64,000 nt of DNA, from positions 1 through 64,000 of the forward strand of contig NZ_WHMA01000013.1 of NCBI RefSeq assembly GCF_010994375.1. Reading direction: 5' to 3'. This DNA comes from Halomonas sp. NO4. GTDB taxonomy: Bacteria > Pseudomonadota > Gammaproteobacteria > Pseudomonadales > Halomonadaceae. Below are positions 58,185 to 64,000 of this stretch, piece after piece; the first letter of the stretch is position 1; every line of letters starts with the position of its first letter. The notes below the pieces were generated by a model that was given only the letters and a program-made list of their open reading frames with translations, was not told where the DNA came from and ran no database searches. Position numbers and translations under genes: made by a program.

Positions 58185-59504
58185 ATGAGTGAACTCGCCG
58201 AACTGAGCTACGCGCTCGATACCTTCTATTTCCTGATCTGCGGCATCCTGGTGATGTGGATGGCCGCCGGCTTCTCGATGCTCGAGGCCGGCCTGGTGCG
58301 CTCCAAGAACACCGCCGAGATCCTCACCAAGAACATCGCCCTGTTCGCCATCGCCTGTACCATGTACCTGCTGCTGGGCTATTACCTGATGTACTCGAGC
58401 AGTGCCGGCGGCGTGTTGCCCAGCCTCGGCTTCCTGCTCGGCGGCGAGAACACCGTGGACGCGGTGACCGCCGGCGGTGACGACGCCCCCTACTACTCCA
58501 TGCGCTCCGACTTCTTCTTCCAGGTGGTGTTCGTGGCGACGGCCATGTCCATCGTCTCGGGTGCCGTGGCCGAGCGCATGAAGCTGTGGGCCTTCCTGGC
58601 CTTCGCCGTGGTGATGACCGGGGTCATCTATCCGGTGTCCGGCTACTGGACCTGGGGCGGCGGCTGGCTCGCCGAGATCGGCTTCTCCGACTATGCGGGC
58701 TCCGGCATCGTGCACATGGCCGGGGCGGCCGCCGCACTCGCCGGCGTACTGGTCCTCGGCCCGCGCAAGGGCAAGTACGGCAAGGATGGCAGCATCCACG
58801 CCATCCCCGGTGCCAACCTGCCGCTGGCCACGCTGGGCACTTTCATCCTGTGGATGGGCTGGTTCGGCTTCAACGGCGGCTCGGAACTGAAACTCTCTGA
58901 CGTTGCCTCGGCCAACAACATGGCGCAGGTACTGGTCAACACCAACGCCGCCGCGGCCGGCGGGGTGATCTTCGCCCTGGTGCTGGCCAAACTGTGGTTC
59001 CGCAAGGCCGACCTGACCATGGCCCTCAACGGTGCGATTGCCGGTCTGGTCTCGATCACGGCCGAGCCGCTGGCGCCCTCGGCGCTGGGCGCCACTCTGA
59101 TCGGCGGCCTCGGCGGCGCCCTCGTGGTCGCCTCCATCGTGATGCTCGACAAGCTCAAGATCGACGATCCGGTGGGTGCCATCTCCGCCCACGGTGTGGT
59201 CGGCATCTGGGGTGTGCTTGCCGTGCCGCTCTCCAACAGCGACGCCAGCTTCGGAGCGCAGCTCATCGGCATCATCGGCATCTTCGCCTGGGTCTTCCTG
59301 GCCAGCCTGGCCGTGTGGCTCATCCTCAAGGCCATCATGGGCGTGCGCGTCAGCGAGGAGGAAGAGTACGAGGGTGTCGACCTCGCCGAGTGCGGCCTGG
59401 AAGCCTACCCCGAGTTCAGCGTCGCCAAGATCCATGGCGGCGGCGGTGGCCGGCCGCAGTCCGGCTACACCGCCTCAGCGTCGCCCAGCCCGCGCACCGA
59501 ATAA
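58185..59504 (+). CDS. amtB: Ammonium transporter AmtB
   Basis: The 439-residue membrane protein has 11 helices and no cleaved signal peptide. Family blocks: GFSMLEAGLVRSKNTAEILTKN, GYWTWGGGWLAEIGF, DYAGSGIVHMAGAAAALAG (first pore His), ATLGTFILWMGWFGFNGGSE, NTNAAAAGGVIFALVLAK, AHGVVGIWGVLAVPLSN (second His) and the C-terminal PII-contact tail EEYEGVDLAECGLEAYPEF. GGAGAGAG precedes the ATG. A strong terminator follows. Confidence 0.96.
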   Translation: MSELAELSYALDTFYFLICGILVMWMAAGFSMLEAGLVRSKNTAEILTKNIALFAIACTMYLLLGYYLMYSSSAGGVLPSLGFLLGGENTVDAVTAGGDDAPYYSMRSDFFFQVVFVATAMSIVSGAVAERMKLWAFLAFAVVMTGVIYPVSGYWTWGGGWLAEIGFSDYAGSGIVHMAGAAAALAGVLVLGPRKGKYGKDGSIHAIPGANLPLATLGTFILWMGWFGFNGGSELKLSDVASANNMAQVLVNTNAAAAGGVIFALVLAKLWFRKADLTMALNGAIAGLVSITAEPLAPSALGATLIGGLGGALVVASIVMLDKLKIDDPVGAISAHGVVGIWGVLAVPLSNSDASFGAQLIGIIGIFAWVFLASLAVWLILKAIMGVRVSEEEEYEGVDLAECGLEAYPEFSVAKIHGGGGGRPQSGYTASASPSPRTE

Positions 59505-59524
59505 CGCCCCTCCCTTCCACGACC

Positions 59525-59550
59525 AAGGCTCCCCGCGGGGAGCCTTTTTT
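59525..59550 (+). terminator. amtB: Intrinsic terminator after amtB
   Basis: AAGGCTCCCC and GGGGAGCCTT flank a GC centre, followed by a T6 run. It separates amtB from the second PII gene, which therefore needs read-through or its own promoter. Confidence 0.88.
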
Positions 59551-59578
59551 CTTCCCGCCATGGGCGGTGTATGCTTGA

Positions 59579-59986
<408 letters not shown>

Positions 59987-60025
59987 AGCTGTAATCACAG
60001 AACTAAGCCTACCGGCAGACATAGC

Positions 60026-60060
60026 GAACCCCATCCGGCGCCTGCCAAATGGGGTTCTTC
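60026..60060 (+). terminator. Terminator after the second PII gene
   Basis: GAACCCCAT (60026-60034) and ATGGGGTTC (60049-60057) form a 9-bp stem followed by TTCTTAT. It ends the glnK-amtB-PII block before the convergent fpr. Confidence 0.75.
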
Positions 60061-60104
60061 TTATCGCTTAAAGCTGATGGCTTACCGCTCAGGGCGAAGC
60101 CCGG

Positions 60105-60881
60105 TCATTTTTCGACGAAGGCTCGCTCGATGACGTAGTCGCCCGGCTCGCCCATGCGCGGCGAGATGGTGAAACCCAGATCGTCGAGCAAGGCGCTGGT
60201 CGAGTCGAGCATCGACGGGCTGCCGCAGATCATGGCGCGGTCCTGTTTGGGATCGAGCGCCGGCAGGCCGGTGTCCGCGGCGAGCTTGCCGCTGCGGATG
60301 TGGTCGGTGAGGCGCCCCATCGTGTGGAAGTCTTCCCGGGTCACGGTGGGGTAGTAGACCAGCTTGGCGCTGATCTCCTCGCCCAGGTACTCGTGGGCCG
60401 GCAGCTCCTTGCCGATGAAGTCGGCGTAGGCGAGCTCGCTCACCGTGCGCACCCCGTGAACCAGCACGACCTTCTCGAAGCGCTCGTAGACCTCCGGGTC
60501 CTGGATCAGGCTCATGAAGGGGGCGAGGCCGGTGCCGGTGGAGAGCAGGTAGAGGTTGCGCCCCGGCAGCAGGTCGTCGGTGACCAGGGTACCCGTGGGC
60601 TTGCGGCTGACCATGATCTGGTCGCCCACCTGGAGGTGCTGCAGCCGCGAGGTGAGCGGGCCGTCCGGCACCTTGATGCTGAAGAATTCCAGGTGGTCCT
60701 CGTAGTTGGGACTGGCGATGGAGTAGGCGCGCATGAGCGGCTTGCTCTCCACCTCGAGGCCGATCATCACGAACTGGCCGTTCTTGAAGCGCAGGCTGCG
60801 CTCGCGAGTGGTGCGGAAGCTGAACAGGGTGTCGTTCCAGTGATGGACGCTCAGGACCTCTTCCAGGGCGAACTTGCTCAT
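60105..60881 (-). CDS. fpr: Ferredoxin-NADP+ reductase
   Basis: The 258-residue flavoenzyme moves electrons between NADPH and ferredoxin or flavodoxin and supports oxidative-stress defence. FAD motif RAYSIASPNYEDHLEF, NADP motif STGTGLAPFMSLIQDPE, MICGSPSMLDS and the C-terminal AFVEK that marks the bacterial FPR subclass are present. It is divergent from the finR-type regulator, as in Pseudomonas. Confidence 0.95.
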   Translation of the reverse strand: MSKFALEEVLSVHHWNDTLFSFRTTRERSLRFKNGQFVMIGLEVESKPLMRAYSIASPNYEDHLEFFSIKVPDGPLTSRLQHLQVGDQIMVSRKPTGTLVTDDLLPGRNLYLLSTGTGLAPFMSLIQDPEVYERFEKVVLVHGVRTVSELAYADFIGKELPAHEYLGEEISAKLVYYPTVTREDFHTMGRLTDHIRSGKLAADTGLPALDPKQDRAMICGSPSMLDSTSALLDDLGFTISPRMGEPGDYVIERAFVEK

Positions 60882-60986
60882 GCCGGCTCCTCGATATTCT
60901 ATTGACGCATAACGCCACCAAGAAAGTGTGACGTGAATTCTAAGGGGTCGGCGCTTATCTGTTAATCGAATTGTATGGATATCGTT

Positions 60987-61003
60987 TATCTATACTGTAG
61001 ATA
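60987..61003. promoter_or_regulatory. LysR-type palindrome in the fpr-finR gap
   Basis: TATCTA, five bases, TAGATA: a perfect 6-bp palindrome with the T-N11-A form of LysR-family boxes. It lies 28 bases before the regulator gene and contains a TATACT (-10-like) at 60991-60996, so it may serve autoregulation as well as fpr control. Confidence 0.5.
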
Positions 61004-61030
61004 TAGCGTCGACCCAAGCGGAGCCCACCC

Positions 61031-61957
61031 ATGCATTTCACCCTGCGTCAGCTGGAAGTCTTCGTGGCCGTGGCCCAGCACGAGAGCGTCTCCCACGCCG
61101 CCCGCGCCCTGGCCCTCTCCCAGTCCGCCACCAGCACGGCGCTGGCCGAGCTGGAACGCCAGTTCGACTGCCGCCTGCTCGACCGCCTCGGCAAGCGCCT
61201 CAAGCTCAACGCCCTGGGTTTCCAGCTGCTGCCCAAGGCGGTGGCGCTGCTCGACCGCGCCGAGGAGATCGAGGAGCTGCTGCACGGCCAGCAGGGCATC
61301 GGCTCGCTCGACGTGGGGGCGACGCTGACCATCGGCAACTACCTGGCGACGCTTCTGATCAGCGACTTCATGCAGCGCCACCCCGGCAGTCGCGTGCGCC
61401 TCTCGGTGCGCAACACCCGCGCCATCATCGACAGCGTGCGCCAGCACCAGCTCGACCTGGGCCTGATCGAGGGGCGCTGCGAGGAGGACGACGTGGTCAC
61501 CCAACCTTGGGTGGAGGACGAGCTGGCGGTATTCTGCTCGCCGCGCCACCGCCTCGCCGACCAGGGCCCGGTGGAGCTCGACCGCCTGCTACGCGAGGCG
61601 TGGATCATGCGCGAGCAGGGCTCGGGCACGCGCCTGACCCTGGAGCAGGCAGCCCGCCACCGTCGCGGGCGCTTCAACATCCTGCTCGAGCTGGAGCACA
61701 CCGAAGGCATCAAGCGGGCCGTGGAGTCGGGGCTGGGGATCGGCTGCGTCTCCAAGCTCGCCCTACGCGACGCCTTTCGGCGCGGCAGCCTGGTGCCGAT
61801 TCCCACCCCGGAGCTGGACCTGAGCCGGCAGTTCGCCTTCATCTGGCACCGCCACAAGTATCTGGCCACCGGCATGCGCGAGTTCCTGCGCCTGTGCCGA
61901 CAGATGACGGAAGGCGTGAAGCGCAGCGACGAGATCGACCTACCGGCGGTACCGTGA
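61031..61957 (+). CDS. finR: LysR-family regulator, FinR-like
   Basis: The 308-residue protein has an N-terminal winged helix (residues 1-60, FTLRQLEVFVAVAQHESVSHAARAL and SQSATSTALAELERQF) and a periplasmic-binding-like effector domain. In Pseudomonas putida the divergent FinR activates fpr under superoxide stress; the same place and orientation here support the name, though other LysR functions are possible. It ends at a hairpin. Confidence 0.8.
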   Translation: MHFTLRQLEVFVAVAQHESVSHAARALALSQSATSTALAELERQFDCRLLDRLGKRLKLNALGFQLLPKAVALLDRAEEIEELLHGQQGIGSLDVGATLTIGNYLATLLISDFMQRHPGSRVRLSVRNTRAIIDSVRQHQLDLGLIEGRCEEDDVVTQPWVEDELAVFCSPRHRLADQGPVELDRLLREAWIMREQGSGTRLTLEQAARHRRGRFNILLELEHTEGIKRAVESGLGIGCVSKLALRDAFRRGSLVPIPTPELDLSRQFAFIWHRHKYLATGMREFLRLCRQMTEGVKRSDEIDLPAVP

Positions 61958-61965
61958 GACGACAG

Positions 61966-61986
61966 GGCCCGGCGAAAGGCCGGGCC
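61966..61986. terminator. Hairpin between finR and the attachment-family gene
   Basis: GGCCCGGC (61966-61973), loop GAAAG, and GCCGGGCC (61979-61986) form a perfect 8-bp stem between convergent genes, without a clear T-run. Confidence 0.6.
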
Positions 61987-61999
61987 GGAGTGGGGAAAC

Positions 62000-62428
62000 T
62001 CAGCGCAGGTCGCTGACGGCTTCCTGAATGTCCTCGAGGCTGGCCTTGGAGAGGTCCTTGGCCAGGGTATGGATCACCAGCTTGCGGGAGGGGCCATCGA
62101 GGTTGTCGCGCAACCGACCCAGGAATCGCGGTGGCGCCACCAGGATCAACTTCTTCAGGCTGTTATCGACACGGGCCCGGTAGATGCACTCGACCACCTC
62201 CTTGGCAAAGAGCTCCTCATGGTGTTCGGTCGCCACGCTCTCGCCGCCGGCGGAGCGGGCCATGGTCGCGGTCGACTCGTGGACGTCGCCACCGCGGTCG
62301 GTCACCAGATCTCCTTCATGCAGACGCCCTTCGGCGTGCACCAGGCTCTGCTGCTCTTTCAGTTTGAGGGCATCGCGCGTGAAGACACGCGCCCGAGCTG
62401 CATCGGCCACCACAATGTAGGTTGTCAT
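62000..62428 (-). CDS. Host-attachment-like protein (Hap/baeRF family)
   Basis: The 142-residue protein matches the small family named after an Agrobacterium plant-attachment protein, related to archaeal release-factor eRF1-like domains. It starts MTTYIVVADAARARVF and ends FLGRLRDNLDGPSRKLVIHTLAKDLSKASLEDI. The real role is unknown, and attachment is unlikely to be general. GGAGAGG precedes the ATG at 62428; the frame upstream to 62500 lacks support. Confidence 0.72.
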   Translation of the reverse strand: MTTYIVVADAARARVFTRDALKLKEQQSLVHAEGRLHEGDLVTDRGGDVHESTATMARSAGGESVATEHHEELFAKEVVECIYRARVDNSLKKLILVAPPRFLGRLRDNLDGPSRKLVIHTLAKDLSKASLEDIQEAVSDLR

Positions 62429-62522
62429 AGCCTCTCCTCGCTGGGTGGATGGGAAGCCGGCCGTGCCCGTTGGCGGCTTCGTCATCTTAAACATTGGCAA
62501 GCGGCTATCGGGGGGTCAACCG

Positions 62523-63332
62523 TCAGATCACCCGGCGGCGCAGCACCCCGGTGACCGCCTCGCCGACCAGGACCAGAGTAATGATGGCAATCAGGATGGT
62601 GGCCACCGTAGGCCAGGCGAAGGTGTCGATGGCGCCCTGCAGGATCACCCCGATGCCCCCGGCTCCGACCAGCCCCAGCACCGTGGACTCGCGGATGTTG
62701 ATGTCCCAGCGCAGGATGACGATGGCGAAGAAGGCGGGCATCACCTGCGGCACCACGGCGTAGGCGATCACCTTGGCCTTGCTCGCCCCGGTGGCCTGCA
62801 TGGCCTCCACCGGGCGGCGGTCGATCTCCTCGATCGCCTCGCCCATCAGCTTGCCGACGAAGCCGATGGAGCGAAACATGATGGCCAGTATCCCGGCGAG
62901 CACCCCGGGGCCGAAGATCGCCACGAAGAGCAGCGCCCAGATAATGGTGTTCACCGAGCGGCTGGCCACCAGAATGAAGCGCCCCAGCCACAGGCAGGCG
63001 CGATTGGGCGTGGTGTTCTGGGCGGCGATGTAGGAGACCGGCAGGGCCACGAAGAGGGTCAGGGCCGTGGCCAGGGTGGCGATGTGCACGGTCTCGAGCA
63101 GGGCGCCCAGGATCTCGCCGAGGCCGCGCGGATCGGGCGGCCACATGCGCGCACCGAGGCTGCCGATCTGGTTGGGCGCGTCCCACACCCAGGGCCAGAA
63201 GATGTCGATGTCGCTCACCGCCCAGTAGAGCACCGTCAGCGAGAGCAGCAGCACGACGTAGCGGATCAGGCGCTGGCGGCGATCATAGCGGTGCCAGACA
63301 CGCCCTTCCCTGGAAGATGACTTGGCTACCAT
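62523..63332 (-). CDS. phnE: PhnE-type phosphonate/phosphite ABC permease
   Basis: The 269-residue membrane protein has about six helices. Permease motifs: VALPVSYIAAQNTTPNRACLW, AIMFRSIGFVGKLMGEAIEEID, and the EAA loop QATGASKAKVIAYAVVPQVMPAF with VGAGGIGVILQGAI. It uses ATP via a PhnC partner not in the window. Its ATG overlaps the stop of the upstream permease by 7 bases. Confidence 0.9.
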   Translation of the reverse strand: MVAKSSSREGRVWHRYDRRQRLIRYVVLLLSLTVLYWAVSDIDIFWPWVWDAPNQIGSLGARMWPPDPRGLGEILGALLETVHIATLATALTLFVALPVSYIAAQNTTPNRACLWLGRFILVASRSVNTIIWALLFVAIFGPGVLAGILAIMFRSIGFVGKLMGEAIEEIDRRPVEAMQATGASKAKVIAYAVVPQVMPAFFAIVILRWDINIRESTVLGLVGAGGIGVILQGAIDTFAWPTVATILIAIITLVLVGEAVTGVLRRRVI

Positions 63333-64000
63333 ATCTGCTTCCTCACCCAGCCGCTGACGCCTTCGCTGACCAGGATCACCGCGATGATCACCAAGAGGAT
63401 GGCGAAGGCGAAGTCGTAGTCGTAGCGCCCGAAGGCGTTCATCAGGGTGCCGCCGATCCCCCCGGCGCCGACGATGCCCACCACCGCCGAGGCGCGCAGG
63501 TTGCTGTCGAGCTGATACATGGAAAGCCCCACCTGGCGCGGCAGGATCTGCGGGAAGACCGCATAGACGAGGGTCGCGAAGTAGCCCGCGCCCGCGGCCT
63601 TCATCGCCTCCACCTGGCCCCAGTCGATCTCCTCGATCTCCTCGGCGAGCAGCTTGCCGACAAAGCCGATGGAGTAGAGGGTCAGCGTCAGAATCCCCGC
63701 CAGGGGGCCGAAGCCCACCGCGGCGACGAAGAGGATCGCCACGATCACCGGGTGGAAGCTGCGCGAGACGATGATCACCGCCCGACCGACGACGTAGACC
63801 GGGCGCGGCACCAGGTTGCGCGCCGCCATCACCGCGAAGGGAATGGAGAGCATCACCCCGAGCAGGGTCGCCAGGATGGCGATCTGCAGGCTCTCCTTGA
63901 AGCCGGTGAAGAGCAGGTCGGCACGCGCGAAGCTAGGCGGAAAGCCGCCGCCGAAGATGCGCGCGGCGCGCGGCACCCCCTCGGCGATGCGCGCCCAGTT
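63326..64000 (-). CDS. phnE: Second PhnE-type permease, cut by window end
   Basis: At least 224 residues are present; the frame continues past the window edge (NWARIAEG before the first in-frame GTG at 63976), so the true start lies outside. It has the same blocks as its neighbour: LSIPFAVMAARNLVPRPVYV, TLYSIGFVGKLLAEEIEEIDW, KAAGAGYFATLVYAVFPQILP, VGAGGIGGTLMNAF. Two different PhnE genes next to each other suggest a heterodimeric channel. phnC and phnD would be expected beyond 64000. Confidence 0.88.
   Translation of the reverse strand, partial: NWARIAEGVPRAARIFGGGFPPSFARADLLFTGFKESLQIAILATLLGVMLSIPFAVMAARNLVPRPVYVVGRAVIIVSRSFHPVIVAILFVAAVGFGPLAGILTLTLYSIGFVGKLLAEEIEEIDWGQVEAMKAAGAGYFATLVYAVFPQILPRQVGLSMYQLDSNLRASAVVGIVGAGGIGGTLMNAFGRYDYDFAFAILLVIIAVILVSEGVSGWVRKQIW

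Overview
The window is chromosomal, high-GC DNA of a gammaproteobacterium, almost certainly a halophile of the Halomonas/Chromohalobacter group. The strongest indicator is a teaABCD locus (40516-44117). TeaA keeps the residues expected for ectoine binding, and TeaD is the ATP-binding universal stress protein linked to this transporter in Halomonas elongata. Gene neighbourhoods shared with Pseudomonas also fit: hemCDXY beside argH-lptM-lysA-dapF-DUF484-xerC, ubiK-comM beside glnK-amtB, and fpr beside finR. The order is core-genome throughout. I see no phage, integron, CRISPR array, tRNA or rRNA.

Layout. 1-3185 (+): the end of pyruvate kinase, methylglyoxal synthase and a large MscS-type channel. 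3332-7917 (-): haem genes hemC-hemD-hemX-hemY. 8172-14604 (+): argH, the small lipoprotein lptM, lysA, dapF, a DUF484 gene, xerC, a HAD phosphatase and a small exported protein. 14596-19760: the GTPase engB (-), then cytochrome c4, dsbA, an EEP-family protein and a TRAP dctQM pair with no binding-protein gene beside it (+). 19795-34924 (-): the complete nuoABCDEFGHIJKLMN operon with fused nuoCD and a MITE-like element between nuoK and nuoL. 35100-40412: yqaA, thiD, a tandem universal stress protein, dtd, the ABC-F protein yheS and a TIGR02444-like gene. 40516-46019 (+): teaABCD, an FKBP isomerase and a permuted PHB-depolymerase-like esterase. 46061-48207: a SCO1-like gene with a membrane-anchored partner (-) and an AEC transporter (+). 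48208-48651: a non-coding stretch holding a probable small-RNA gene and a palindromic repeat. 48652-53833: trmB, thiGS, a DUF423 gene, a PaaI-like thioesterase and glcB. 54121-57520: an alpha/beta hydrolase with a lipoprotein gene (+), then comM and ubiK (-). 57808-59986 (+): glnK-amtB-glnK. 60105-64000: fpr (-) and finR (+), a host-attachment-like protein, and two PhnE-type permeases, the second cut by the window end.

How the genes work together. NADH oxidation by complex I, the c-type cytochrome, SCO1 and ubiK all serve respiration. teaABCD and the mechanosensitive channel serve osmotic balance. The glnK-amtB-glnK block carries a good sigma-54 promoter and NtrC site, so it should respond to nitrogen limitation. 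glcB has an IclR-type palindrome and should respond to two-carbon compounds.

The least explained items are: (1) a promoter-to-terminator unit without an ORF at about 48230-48381, with a Fur-like sequence over its promoter, read here as a candidate iron-responsive small RNA; (2) a 141-bp inverted-repeat element in the nuo operon whose end supplies bases of the nuoK stop codon; (3) two inverted copies of a roughly 100-bp palindromic repeat; (4) the orphan TRAP permease pair; and (5) an 88-residue exported protein whose ribosome-binding site lies in an inverted repeat.
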